Below are positions 22,212 through 33,513 of a stretch of 44,355 bases of DNA, piece after piece. The stretch's first letter is position 1, and each line of letters opens with the position of its first letter. The notes beneath the pieces are model-generated. The model worked only from the letters and a program-made list of their open reading frames with translations. It made no database searches and was not told the DNA's origin. Origin of the DNA: Nitriliruptorales bacterium (GTDB lineage Bacteria; Actinomycetota; Nitriliruptoria; Nitriliruptorales; Nitriliruptoraceae); NCBI GenBank assembly GCA_024637135.1, contig JAGXFT010000090.1:1-44355 (forward strand), in the 5' to 3' direction. A program made the position numbers and the translations under genes.

Positions 22212-22436
22212 CGACACGCACGACGCTATCCCGCGCCCTGCCCCGGACACGAGTCCATTCCGCGATTCAGGACCGGGGTCCTGACTCGCCCCGTACCACC
22301 GACCGGCCGGGGCCGGGACCGGGTGACAGGTCACGGGTGGCCACCCCGTGAGGCACCCTCCGGCAGGCCCGCGCCCTGCTCGCCACCACGCCAGCAGGTC
22401 CACGCCGGCAGGTCCGGTGAGCCCGGAAACTGATCG

Positions 22437-22507
22437 AGGCGGGGACGGGAATCGAACCCGTGCTAGCGGATTTGCAGTCCGCTGCCTTACCACTTGGCTA
22501 CCCCGCC
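22437..22507 (-). tRNA. tRNA-Cys, anticodon GCA
   Basis: The cloverleaf is complete: acceptor GGCGGGG/CCCCGCC, anticodon stem GCGGA/TCCGC with loop CTGCAAA (normal U33), T arm CACGG-GTTCGATT-CCGT type, and the cysteine-specific discriminator U73. CCA is not encoded. On the minus strand a -10-like TACCCT lies about 15 bases upstream. Confidence 0.95.
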
Positions 22508-22586
22508 GAGGGTGCGACCGGAAAGGGTAGCGACGGCACCCAGGTGCCGCGGTCGCCGTGCTCCCCGGTCGCCGTGCCGGCTCGCG

Positions 22587-23576
22587 TCATCCGGGTTGGA
22601 GGCCCTCCCGGATCCGCAGGTAGGACGCCCAGCGGGCCGCAACGATGGTGTCCGGCCCGCGGACACAGCCCGGATCATCGAGGTGCTGGCAGTCGTCCAG
22701 GTCACAGGCCAGGGCCGCGAGCTCCGGAAAGTGTGCGGGCAGTTCACGCTCGGTCAGGGTGCCCAGCCCGAACGACCGCACACCCGGGGTGTCGACCAGC
22801 CAGGCGTCCAGGTCGGGGGCGTGTTCGGCGACCGCGGCGACGGTGGTGTGGCGACCTCCATGGCGGCCGATGGCGGCCACGTCCTGCTCGGCCTCGGGCA
22901 CCAACAGGTTGAACAGGGACGACTTGCCGACACCGGAGTGACCGGTGAACGCCGTCCAGCGCCCCCGCAACGCGTCGGCCAGCTCGTCCAACCCGGCGCC
23001 CGTGGCGGCCGACGTCGTGACCACTGGCACGTCCAACGGCGGGTAGGGCGCCATCACGCGGTCGATGACGTCACGATCCACCAGGTCCACCTTGTTGACC
23101 ACGACCAGCGACGACAGGCCACCGACAGAGGCGGCCACCATCACCCGGTCCACGAATCCCGGTGCCTCGGCGATCCGATCGGCCGACACCACGACGGCGA
23201 CGGCATCGGCGTTGGCCACCACCACGCGCTCGACGTCGGCATCGTCGTCGGGCGTGCGGGTGAGCCAGGTCCGGCGCTCGTCCAGGCCCAGTACACGCGC
23301 CACGTCGGAGTCACGGCGTGGGGGGCGGATCCGGACCCGGTCCCCCACGACGGTCTTGGTGCCGCGCATGGCCCCACCGAACCGTGCCGGCAGGCGCTGG
23401 TCGTCGTGGACCACCTCCAGCAGCCCGCGCGCCACGGCGACCACGCGTGCGGTGTCGGCCTCGTCGATGCGTTCCTGGGCCTTGGTGGAACGGTTGGTCC
23501 CCCGACGGCGCCGATGGGCTGCCTCGTCGAGGTCGTCGTAGTCCTCTTCCCAGAGGTCCCAGTCGATGCCACTCAT
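22587..23576 (-). CDS. rsgA: Ribosome small-subunit biogenesis GTPase RsgA
   Basis: 329 residues from ATG 23576. It is a circularly permuted GTPase that checks 30S maturation. An OB-fold part (GDRVRIRPP) is followed by the G4 motif VVNKVDL (about 162), G5-like TSAATGAGL, Walker A/G1 FTGHSGVGKSSL (about 217), G2 GRHTTVAAV and G3 VDTPGVRSFGL. The C-terminal zinc site is CDLDDCQHLDDPGC (C-x4-C-x-H-x5-C). Upstream frame extensions overlap the divergent acetyl-CoA synthetase gene and are rejected. The N-terminus has an acidic WEEDYDDLDEA followed by a basic RRRRG patch. Confidence 0.95.
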   Translation of the reverse strand: MSGIDWDLWEEDYDDLDEAAHRRRRGTNRSTKAQERIDEADTARVVAVARGLLEVVHDDQRLPARFGGAMRGTKTVVGDRVRIRPPRRDSDVARVLGLDERRTWLTRTPDDDADVERVVVANADAVAVVVSADRIAEAPGFVDRVMVAASVGGLSSLVVVNKVDLVDRDVIDRVMAPYPPLDVPVVTTSAATGAGLDELADALRGRWTAFTGHSGVGKSSLFNLLVPEAEQDVAAIGRHGGRHTTVAAVAEHAPDLDAWLVDTPGVRSFGLGTLTERELPAHFPELAALACDLDDCQHLDDPGCVRGPDTIVAARWASYLRIREGLQPG

Positions 23577-23835
23577 GGGTGCAGGAAACCACACCGCCGT
23601 CCACGCGGCGCCGGACGGGGGTTGCCCCGACCCCCGGTCGGCGAAGCCGCTGACCGCTCGGGGACCGGGCGACGCCGTCCGACGAGTCGCTGCCCACAAG
23701 TCCGAGAAGGCCGGTGCCGGCTTCACTAGCGTGGGTCGAGGTGGGCGATCGCTGCCTGCCCCCGCGCGTGATCGCCACACCCCAGCTGACCTGTCACCCC
23801 GCGACCCCGACCTCCGCAACGCAAGGAGCACGTCC

Positions 23836-25788
23836 ATGTCCGACGCCATCGAGGACCTCCTCCAGGAAGATCGCACGTTCCCGCCCCCGGAGGAGTTCAC
23901 GGCCGCCGCCACCATCAACGACTCGTCGTTGCGCGACGCCGCCGACGAGGACTGGCTCGGGTTCTGGGAGGACCAGGCCCGCCACCTCGACTGGATGTCG
24001 GAGTGGGACGAGGTCCACTCGTGGGACGAACCGTTCGCCACCTGGTTCGGCGGCGGCACCCTCAACGCCTCGGTCAACTGCCTCGACCGCCACGTCGAGG
24101 CCGGCCACGGCGACCAGGTCGCCTACCACTGGATCGGTGAACCCGACGACCGCATCGACATGACCTACGCCCAGCTCAAGGACGAGGTCTGCAAGGCCGC
24201 CAACGTCCTGCGGGAACTGGGCGTCGGGCGAGGTGACCGGGTCGCGATCTACCTCCCCATGATCCTCGAACTGCCCATCATCATGCTGGCCTGCGCTCGC
24301 ATCGGGGCACCCCACTCGGTGGTGTTCGCGGGCTTTTCGTCCGAGGCGCTGCGCAACCGCATCAACGACTCGGACTGCAAGGTGCTGGTCACCGCCGACG
24401 GCTCGTACCGACGCGGCTCGGTCTTCCCACTCAAGGACATGGCCGACGAGGCACTGGAGGACACCCCGTCCATCACCAACACCCTGGTCGTCCGGCGCAC
24501 CGAGGCCGACGTGGAGATGACCGACGGCCGTGACCTGTGGTGGCACGACGCGATGGAGGGCCAGTCGACCGAGTGCGAACCGGAACAGATGGAGAGCGAG
24601 GACCTGCTCTACCTGCTGTACACCTCCGGCACGACGGGCGCGCCCAAGGGCGTGATGCACTCGACCGGTGGCTACATGACGCAGGTCACCTACACGCACC
24701 GCACGGTGTTCGACCTCAAGCCCGACACGGACGTGTACTGGTGTGCGGCCGACATCGGCTGGGTGACCGGCCACAGCTACATCGTGTACGGCCCGCTGGC
24801 CAACCGCACGACGTCGGTGATGTACGAGGGCGCCCCCAACTTCCCGGCCGAGGACCGGCTGTGGTCCATCATCGAGGAGTTCGGCGTCACCCAGCTCTAC
24901 ACCGCACCGACCGCGATCCGCGCCTTCATGAAGTGGGGTGACGAACACCCGGAGTCGCACGACCTATCGTCGCTGCGCCTGCTGGGGACCGTCGGAGAAC
25001 CCATCAACCCGGAGGCCTGGATCTGGTACCACGAGGTCATCGGCAAGGGCCGGTGCCCGATCGTGGACACCTGGTGGCAGACCGAGACCGGGGGCATGAT
25101 GATCGCCCCGGTACCGGGCGAGATCACCACCAAGCCGGGCTCGGCGACCCTGCCGCTGCCGGGCATCTCGGCCACGCTCTACGGCGAGCAGGGCGAGGAG
25201 GTCGGGGTCCCGGGTGGCGGCTACCTGGTCATCGACCGCCCGTGGCCGTCCATGATCCGTGGCGTCTGGGGAGACGAGCAACGCTTCAAGGACACCTACT
25301 TCTCCCGCTTCGAGGGGGTCTACTTCGCCGGTGACGGCGCCAAGCGCGACGCCGACGGCTACTTCTGGTTGCTGGGACGGGTCGACGACGTCATGAACAT
25401 CTCGGGCCACCGGATCTCCACCACTGAGATCGAGTCGGCCCTGGTCAGCCACCCGGCCGTCGCCGAGGCGGCCGTCGTCGGGCGCCAGGACGACATGACC
25501 GGCCAGGCCATCGCCGCCTTCGTCACCACGCGTGGCGAGGTCGAGGAGGACGCCGACCTCGCCACCGAACTGCGCAACCACGTGGCCAAGGTGATCTCCC
25601 CGATCGCCAAGCCCGCCTCGCTGCTGTTCACCGGCGACCTGCCCAAGACCCGGTCCGGCAAGATCATGCGCCGGTTGCTCAAGGACATCGCCGAGGACAA
25701 GGAACTGGGCGACACGACCACCCTGGCCGATGCCGGCGTGGTCGACTCCATCAAGGAGCGCTACCTGTCCGACAGCGCCGACGACTGA
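23836..25788 (+). CDS. acs: Acetyl-CoA synthetase (AMP-forming)
   Basis: 650 residues from ATG 23836 with GGAG 8 bases upstream. It makes acetyl-CoA from acetate, ATP and CoA. The adenylation motifs are LLYTSGTTGAPKGVMHST, DTWWQTETGG, GYFWLLGRVDDVMNISGHRI and the C-terminal PKTRSGKIMRRLLK, whose Lys (about 608) is the residue acetylated and reactivated by sirtuins in this family. A sirtuin is encoded at 19232-20047. The gene is divergent from rsgA; a -10-like TAGCGT at 23727-23732 would give a leader of about 100 bases. A strong hairpin follows the stop. Confidence 0.95.
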   Translation: MSDAIEDLLQEDRTFPPPEEFTAAATINDSSLRDAADEDWLGFWEDQARHLDWMSEWDEVHSWDEPFATWFGGGTLNASVNCLDRHVEAGHGDQVAYHWIGEPDDRIDMTYAQLKDEVCKAANVLRELGVGRGDRVAIYLPMILELPIIMLACARIGAPHSVVFAGFSSEALRNRINDSDCKVLVTADGSYRRGSVFPLKDMADEALEDTPSITNTLVVRRTEADVEMTDGRDLWWHDAMEGQSTECEPEQMESEDLLYLLYTSGTTGAPKGVMHSTGGYMTQVTYTHRTVFDLKPDTDVYWCAADIGWVTGHSYIVYGPLANRTTSVMYEGAPNFPAEDRLWSIIEEFGVTQLYTAPTAIRAFMKWGDEHPESHDLSSLRLLGTVGEPINPEAWIWYHEVIGKGRCPIVDTWWQTETGGMMIAPVPGEITTKPGSATLPLPGISATLYGEQGEEVGVPGGGYLVIDRPWPSMIRGVWGDEQRFKDTYFSRFEGVYFAGDGAKRDADGYFWLLGRVDDVMNISGHRISTTEIESALVSHPAVAEAAVVGRQDDMTGQAIAAFVTTRGEVEEDADLATELRNHVAKVISPIAKPASLLFTGDLPKTRSGKIMRRLLKDIAEDKELGDTTTLADAGVVDSIKERYLSDSADD

Positions 25789-25805
25789 ACGCGCCAGCCA
25801 CGAGG

Positions 25806-25832
25806 ACGGCCCGGGCAACTCGCCCGGGCCGT
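25806..25832. terminator. Bidirectional hairpin terminator
   Basis: An 11-bp perfect stem, ACGGCCCGGGC with GCCCGGGCCGT, encloses the loop AACTC and lies 18 bases after the acs stop. The minus-strand gene at 25859-26341 ends on the other side, so the hairpin can serve both. Confidence 0.75.
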
Positions 25833-25858
25833 GTTCGTGCGGTGGTCGATCCGCGCGG

Positions 25859-26341
25859 TCAGGCCGCGGCGGCCGCCACCGTGCGGGCGCGCAGCGACGG
25901 GACGATGACGAAGGCGGCGAACACCGCCAGCACGTCGATCGGGACGTCGTGGTCGTCGAGCGCGTCGCCGGGCTTGATCGACAGGCGGCCGAACATGTGG
26001 GTGAGGTCCAGCAATCGCGGCCCCGACAGGTCATCGGTGACCTCCCACCGGAACGGACCCACACCGTGCTTGGAGATCCGGGCGCGCATGTCCGACAGGG
26101 TCACCTGGCCGGCACCGTGGCCCAGCACGCGCAGGGACGCCAGCCGCGATCCTCGACCGCCGTCGACCAGCGTCGTGTACCCCCGTCCGTGGCGGACCTC
26201 CAGGCGACGTCCGTCCATGGTCACGATGTCGCCCTGGATCCGCCCCAGCACATCGTCGTCCCCATGCAGTTCCCACTCGTCGTCGTTGCCCGACCGCCAG
26301 GTCAGGCCCCCGTCGCGAAGGGCATCATCGAGTCGGCTCAC
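25859..26341 (-). CDS. Hypothetical protein (160 residues)
   Basis: It starts at GTG 26341 with GAGGA 8 bases upstream. The product has a hydrophilic, beta-rich N-terminal part (EWELHGDDDVLGRIQGD, LEVRHGRGYTTLVDGG) and a C-terminal hydrophobic stretch (IDVLAVFAAFVIVPSL, about 134-150) that could be a tail anchor. It resembles the general layout of the LURP-one/scramblase-like beta-barrel group only weakly, and I do not assign it. The next gene in the same direction upstream is an MscS channel, 111 bp away. Confidence 0.7.
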   Translation of the reverse strand: MSRLDDALRDGGLTWRSGNDDEWELHGDDDVLGRIQGDIVTMDGRRLEVRHGRGYTTLVDGGRGSRLASLRVLGHGAGQVTLSDMRARISKHGVGPFRWEVTDDLSGPRLLDLTHMFGRLSIKPGDALDDHDVPIDVLAVFAAFVIVPSLRARTVAAAAA

Positions 26342-26452
26342 GGTCGGTCCTCGGGTCGTTGGTACGTGCGTGGGGTCGGATCGGGGTCCGGTCGCGAGCC
26401 TAGGAGCGTCACCCGGAGTTCGCGGTCGCCACGCACCGGGACTCCGGCCGGC

Positions 26453-27409
26453 TCAGGCGCCCGAGGCGTCACGGTGGGCCACGACGTCGTCCATGACGAG
26501 CGTGCGGATCGGCCACGGGATCGAGAAGCCGTTGCCCTCCAGCGCGGTCTTGGTGGCCCGGATCACCCGGTCGCGGGTCCCCACGACACTGGAGCGCTGG
26601 GCCCGCGACCAGTAGCGCACGTCGTAGTCCACGCTGGACTCCGCCAGGCCGGTGCAGCGCACCGACACCGGTGGGCTGTCCAGCACACCCTCGATCCCGG
26701 TCACGGCCTCCTCGACCAGTGCGGCGACCGCGTCGTGGTCGTTCCGGTAGTCGATCCCGAAGGCCACCTGGGTGCGGATCACGCCCGAGTGCGTGAGGTT
26801 GACCAACGTGGACTGGAAGACCTGCGTGTTGGGGATGATGACCATCTCCCCGTTGTAGGTCCTGAGCCGCGTGGTGCGCAGGTCGATGTCGGTGACCAGG
26901 CCCTGGTACTCCTCGATCACGATCTCGTCACCGGCGCGGAACGGCTTCTGGATGATCACGATCAGTCCGGCCACGAAGTTCTCGAGGATGCCCTGCAGCG
27001 CCAGCGCGACGGCCAGGCCGGCGATCCCGAGTCCGGCCAGCGCCGCGCTGACCGACACCCCGGCCACGGAGAACGCCAACAGGATGAACAGCACGACCAC
27101 GACGATGCGGACCAGCCGTTCGGTCAGGTTGGACACCACCACGTCGCCGCCCGCGCGCGTGATGCCGCGGCGCGACGTCCGGCCCACCGCACGGGCCACC
27201 AGCACCCCGATGACCACCAGCACGACCGCGACCAGGATGAACGGGATGTTGGCGACGAAGCCTTCCCACAGCCCGAGCACCGAGTCCCAGATGAGCGTCG
27301 TCGCCTCCTCCACCGATGCCGGCGGGTCCATCGTGACGGTGGTGGCCGGTGTGGGCACCGACGTCGGGACGGGCGCGGTCTGGGCCAGGACGGCAACGGG
27401 CAGGGGCAT
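26453..27409 (-). CDS. MscS-family mechanosensitive ion channel
   Basis: 318 residues from ATG 27409. MscS channels open under membrane tension to release osmolytes. Three membrane helices are visible: FILVAVVLVVIGVLVARAV, VRIVVVVLFILLAFSV, and the pore helix ALAGLGIAGLAVALALQG, followed by ENFVAGLIVIIQKPFRAGDEI and NGEMVIIPNTQVF, which are family hallmarks. The size is typical for the small MscS type. An acidic, Pro/Thr-rich N-terminus precedes the first helix. The upstream in-frame start at 27472 is possible but adds an Arg-rich stretch. Confidence 0.92.
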   Translation of the reverse strand: MPLPVAVLAQTAPVPTSVPTPATTVTMDPPASVEEATTLIWDSVLGLWEGFVANIPFILVAVVLVVIGVLVARAVGRTSRRGITRAGGDVVVSNLTERLVRIVVVVLFILLAFSVAGVSVSAALAGLGIAGLAVALALQGILENFVAGLIVIIQKPFRAGDEIVIEEYQGLVTDIDLRTTRLRTYNGEMVIIPNTQVFQSTLVNLTHSGVIRTQVAFGIDYRNDHDAVAALVEEAVTGIEGVLDSPPVSVRCTGLAESSVDYDVRYWSRAQRSSVVGTRDRVIRATKTALEGNGFSIPWPIRTLVMDDVVAHRDASGA

Positions 27410-27419
27410 CGAGACATGA

Positions 27420-29615
<2,196 letters not shown>

Positions 29616-29653
29616 CCGCTGGGGTCTCGCTGCCGGGTCGAGCGGCGACGAGG

Positions 29654-29681
29654 CGGGGGGACACCGTGTGGTGTCCCCCCG
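29654..29681. terminator. Strong bidirectional terminator
   Basis: An 11-bp perfect stem, CGGGGGGACAC with GTGTCCCCCCG, has the 6-base loop CGTGTG and lies between the convergent topoisomerase B-subunit and nuclease genes. Confidence 0.85.
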
Positions 29682-29703
29682 ACGTCGTGTGGTGCGGCTC
29701 GCG

Positions 29704-32700
29704 TCAGCGGCCCCGACCGACCGGCACCTCGACCGTCGCCGTCGCCGTCGTGGTGTTGCCGGCGTCGTCGGTGGCCCGGTAGGTGATGGTGTAGGTGCGA
29801 CCGTCACCGCTGCCCGAGCGCTCGGACCGCAGCCGGAACGTCGTGTCGTTGACGATCACGATGTCGTCGACCGTGTCGCCGTCGCCCTCACCGTTGTCCG
29901 GTTCGTCCGACACCACCGACACCAACTCGACCTCCACGTCGTCGTCGAGGTCGTCGCTGACCTCGATCGTGGCGCGGACGACGCGATACTTGTGGTTCGG
30001 GTTGAGCAGCACGTTCGGCGTCACGGTCACCGTGAGCGTCGGCGGCGTGGTGTCGACCTGCGGCATCGCCAGGCCCACCAGCACCGAGTCGTGGTCCGAC
30101 GCGCGGTACGGGTCGGGCGCGAAGATCGCGTCCTGCCCGTCGGACTTGAAGGACGTGTCGTAGTCCAACAGGTCCGGCTCGTCGGCGTTGGCGTGCCACG
30201 CGGCCGCGCCGGTCACGTCGTCGACCAGCGCGGGGTTCGCCAGCGCGTAGTCGAGGTAGCCCAACTGGCCGTCGAACACGTACGAGTAGGCGAACTCGCC
30301 GCCGTACTCGGCCAACAGGTCGGTCCAGCCGGCGTCGACCAGTACGTCGATCGGGTCCTCCTTGTCATAGGAGTTCAGGTCCCCGATGATCAGTGCGTTG
30401 TCCGCGCCGGTCCCGGTCGGGTCGTCGGCCATCCAGTCGACCAGCGCGGCCGCGGCGTCCGCGCGGACCTGGTTGCAGTTGCCCTGCCCGTCCGGGTCCT
30501 CCGGATCACCGACGTCGGCGCACGACGACCCCTTGGACTTGAGGTGGTTGACCGCCACGGTGACGGCCGAACCGGTGGCGTCCTCGACGAAGGTCTGGGC
30601 CAACGCCGGTCGGTTCTTGTCGTCCAGGAAGCGGGGGTCCACGTCCTGCTCGAGGATCGCGTAGTCACCGGTCGGGGTGACCGTCGCCGGCTTGTAGACC
30701 AGCGCCACCTTGATGGCGTCGGTGCCGATCGGCCCCGTGGGGACGTAGTCGTAGACCTCGCTGCCCAGCTCGGCGTTGAGGGCGTCGACCAGGATCCCGA
30801 CCGACGCGTCGTCGTTCTGGATCTCGATCAGCCCGAAGACGTCCGCGTCCAACTCGGCCAGCGCGGCCACGATCTTGGCCTGCTGGCGCTCGAGCTCCTC
30901 CGGCGTGTCCGCTCCGCGGCAGCCCGCGTCCGGTCCGACCTCGGGAGCCGGGCAGACGTTGGTGCCGTCGTCGATCGACGTGAAGTAGTTCAGGACGTTG
31001 AAGGATGCGACGGTCATGGTGCCGCCGACCTCGGGGACGTCGGGCCGCGGGTTCACGACCGTGAAGTCCGCGCCCTCGGTCGGCTGGATCCGGTACAGGC
31101 CGAAGGTCTCGTCGAGCACCCCGGTTGCGTTGGTGACCAGGTCGCCACCGCGGAACCGGTTGTCGAGGCTGAACGGCTCACCGTTGGGGTGGCGCGTCAC
31201 CTCGGGGTTCTGGGCCGACAGGCCGTCGTCCAGCGTGATGCGGTTGAGCGTGTTGGACTCGGCCAGCGCGACCGCGTCGTCCGAGCCGGGCTCGAACACG
31301 GCCGTCGGCTGGTACTGACGGTCGGTGCCCAGGGCCACTTCGCCGAAGCGGTCGAAGTTGAAGTACTCGAGGATGGCGAGGTCCTGCGGGAGCGTGACGT
31401 ACATGCCCTCGAGAGCCTCCCACTGCGCGTCGGTCATGGGCAGGGTCACCTCGACCGGGGCCGGCAGGCTGCCGTCGCCCTCGCACAGGACCACGTTGTC
31501 GGCGTAGACCTGTGTCTGGCTTGAACCGCCGGAGGTGTACTCCCCCGCGTCCCCGGTGACGTGGACCACGTCACCGACGGACACGTCGAGGCTCGTGGCA
31601 CCGCTGCCCTCGTAGACGAAGACGCCGTCGGAGGTGGCCGCGTCGCCGTCGCCGGTGTCCTGGACGTGGAACCCGTTCAGGTCACCGTCGACACCGTCGC
31701 CGTCCTGGAAGTCGCCCACGACGACGCCCTCGATCTCGACCGTGGTACCCGGGACCGGGGTGGTGGCCCCGGAACCCTGGATGCTGGCGATGGTCACGGT
31801 CGGGTCGCCGCACTCGCCACCGGTCCCGCCACCGTCGTCGGTGACGGCCTCGTTGGGTGCGCCGGGGGTGTTGTAGGCCTCGCCGACGACCGGGGAACCG
31901 GTCTCGCCGTCGATGCCCGCGAGGTCGAAGTCGTTGCGGACCCAGTCGGCGGCCGTGTCGGTGTCGGTCCCGTCGGGGATGCGCGAGGCACCGCCGGGGG
32001 TGAAGGACACGCCGTCGTAGTCCGGGGCCAGCACGGTGCTGGTGTAGGTGAGGTCACCGGCGCCGCCGTCGTTCACGGCGACGCCGTCCACGACGTCGCC
32101 GAAGCCGGTGGCGTCGACGGTGCCGTCCTGGTCGGCGTCGAGGACGGTCGTGCCGTCCCAGTCCGCCACCAGCAGCAGGGTCATGGTGCCGTTCTGGATG
32201 CCTGCGGCGTCCGCGGACCAGAAGCCGTCCGCGTCGGTCGTGCCGACCGGGTGGTCGCTGACGACTTTGCCGAGGCTGCTGGACGTGGAGTCGCCCTCGA
32301 CCTCGAGGATGGTGAGCGTCGTGTAGTCGGTGTCCGCGTCGCCGTAGACCTCGAGGTACTCGATGTCTGCACCCGTGGTGTCGGACGTACGCGTGTTGGC
32401 GGAGAACTCGTTGATGACGACCGTGCCGCCACCGGTCCCGCCGCCGCCGATGCCACAGGTCGACTCGTGGAAGCCGAGGCCGTCGAAGGTGTCGGAGGCG
32501 TAGGACTCGTAGCCGGACAGGTCGACCGCGTCGGACGGGTCGGTGTCGGCGATGCAGTTGGCCGGCAGGCGGCGCAGTGTGACGTTCTGGGCGTAGTTGC
32601 TGCCGATGGCGATCTGGCCGAACGAGTCCACGACGTCACCGGCGGCGTTGCGCAGCACGATCGTGTCGTCGCCGTTCCACAACCCGGCGCCGGTGGTCTG

Positions 32701-33513
32701 GTCGGCGTACTGCTCCAGCGCGGTCGCCGCGAACACGAAGACGTCACCGGACGCGAGGCTGCCCGAGAGCTGCTGGGAGAGGCCGGGCGTGGTGTTGGCA
32801 TTGGAGTACACCTCGAGGACGTAGCCGTCCAGGGCGATGTCGGTGTCGGTGCCGTTCCAGAGCTCGACGGCCTTGTTGGTGCTGGAGCCCTCGACGTACT
32901 CGCTGATCAGCAGATCGGTCGGACCGTCGCCGCCGGTGCCACCGTCGCCACAGTCGGCGGTGTGGTCACCGAGACCGGTGAAGTCGTCCTGGTCGAACTG
33001 CTCCCAGTCGGACAGGTCGATCTCATCGGTCGGGTCGGTGTCCGCCACACAGTCGGTGGCAGCCCGTCGCAGCGTGACGTTCTGTGCGAACACACTGGTG
33101 CCCTCGATCTGGCCGATCGAGTCCACGACCTCACCGGTCGTCCGGCGCAGGACGACGGGGTCGTCGCCGTTCCACAGGCCGGCGCCCGTGGTCTGGTCGG
33201 CGAAGGCCTGCAGGGGGTTGCCGGCGAACACGAACACGTCCCCGGCCGCCACGGTCCCGGTCAACGCGAAGGTGCGCGCGTCCGGGGAGCCGTTGAAGTA
33301 GACGTCCAGTTGGTAGCCCGACACGTCGATCGGCGCATCGGTGCCGTTGTAGAACTCGACGGCCTTGTTGCTCCCCGAGCCCTCCACGTACTCGCTGATC
33401 AACAGGTCGGTCGGTGCCGCTTGCTGGGCGACGGCGGCGGGCGCGAGCAACGCCACTGCCAGCGTGACCGCCAGTGCCAGTGCGCCGTGTCGTGATCCTG
33501 GTCCACTTCTCAT
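29704..33513 (-). CDS. Large secreted ExeM/NucH-type nuclease with lamin-tail domains
   Basis: 1269 residues from ATG 33513, with AGAGGA upstream. A signal peptide (LALAVTLAVALLAPAAVAQQ) is followed by three lamin-tail domains: two near-identical copies starting TDLLISEYVEGS at about 37 and 198, each with NKAVE, TTGAGLWNGDD and QNVTLRR, and a third at about 368 (VVINEFSAN). Next come an OB-like domain (about 566, VTIASIQGSG) and an endonuclease/exonuclease/phosphatase domain (about 832-1145) with MTVASFNVLNYF, GLIEIQNDD, VNHLKSKGSSC, IIGDLNSY and ASDHDSVLVGL. A C-terminal Ig-like domain follows 1155. It probably degrades extracellular DNA for phosphate or nucleotides; no sorting signal is seen. 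Confidence 0.9.
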   Translation of the reverse strand: MRSGPGSRHGALALAVTLAVALLAPAAVAQQAAPTDLLISEYVEGSGSNKAVEFYNGTDAPIDVSGYQLDVYFNGSPDARTFALTGTVAAGDVFVFAGNPLQAFADQTTGAGLWNGDDPVVLRRTTGEVVDSIGQIEGTSVFAQNVTLRRAATDCVADTDPTDEIDLSDWEQFDQDDFTGLGDHTADCGDGGTGGDGPTDLLISEYVEGSSTNKAVELWNGTDTDIALDGYVLEVYSNANTTPGLSQQLSGSLASGDVFVFAATALEQYADQTTGAGLWNGDDTIVLRNAAGDVVDSFGQIAIGSNYAQNVTLRRLPANCIADTDPSDAVDLSGYESYASDTFDGLGFHESTCGIGGGGTGGGTVVINEFSANTRTSDTTGADIEYLEVYGDADTDYTTLTILEVEGDSTSSSLGKVVSDHPVGTTDADGFWSADAAGIQNGTMTLLLVADWDGTTVLDADQDGTVDATGFGDVVDGVAVNDGGAGDLTYTSTVLAPDYDGVSFTPGGASRIPDGTDTDTAADWVRNDFDLAGIDGETGSPVVGEAYNTPGAPNEAVTDDGGGTGGECGDPTVTIASIQGSGATTPVPGTTVEIEGVVVGDFQDGDGVDGDLNGFHVQDTGDGDAATSDGVFVYEGSGATSLDVSVGDVVHVTGDAGEYTSGGSSQTQVYADNVVLCEGDGSLPAPVEVTLPMTDAQWEALEGMYVTLPQDLAILEYFNFDRFGEVALGTDRQYQPTAVFEPGSDDAVALAESNTLNRITLDDGLSAQNPEVTRHPNGEPFSLDNRFRGGDLVTNATGVLDETFGLYRIQPTEGADFTVVNPRPDVPEVGGTMTVASFNVLNYFTSIDDGTNVCPAPEVGPDAGCRGADTPEELERQQAKIVAALAELDADVFGLIEIQNDDASVGILVDALNAELGSEVYDYVPTGPIGTDAIKVALVYKPATVTPTGDYAILEQDVDPRFLDDKNRPALAQTFVEDATGSAVTVAVNHLKSKGSSCADVGDPEDPDGQGNCNQVRADAAAALVDWMADDPTGTGADNALIIGDLNSYDKEDPIDVLVDAGWTDLLAEYGGEFAYSYVFDGQLGYLDYALANPALVDDVTGAAAWHANADEPDLLDYDTSFKSDGQDAIFAPDPYRASDHDSVLVGLAMPQVDTTPPTLTVTVTPNVLLNPNHKYRVVRATIEVSDDLDDDVEVELVSVVSDEPDNGEGDGDTVDDIVIVNDTTFRLRSERSGSGDGRTYTITYRATDDAGNTTTATATVEVPVGRGR

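Noticed and set aside
20891-22436. Integrated phage or plasmid between the tRNA genes
   Set aside because: I found no integrase and no repeat of a tRNA 3' end that could be an attachment site; the interval is only 1.5 kb.
22212-22493. Extension of the small coiled-coil frame through the tRNA-Cys gene
   Set aside because: It would translate the tRNA gene; no start signal is present.
29704-31524. Plus-strand frames opposite the nuclease gene
   Set aside because: They are mirror frames; the minus strand has a signal peptide, lamin-tail domains and nuclease motifs in continuous order.
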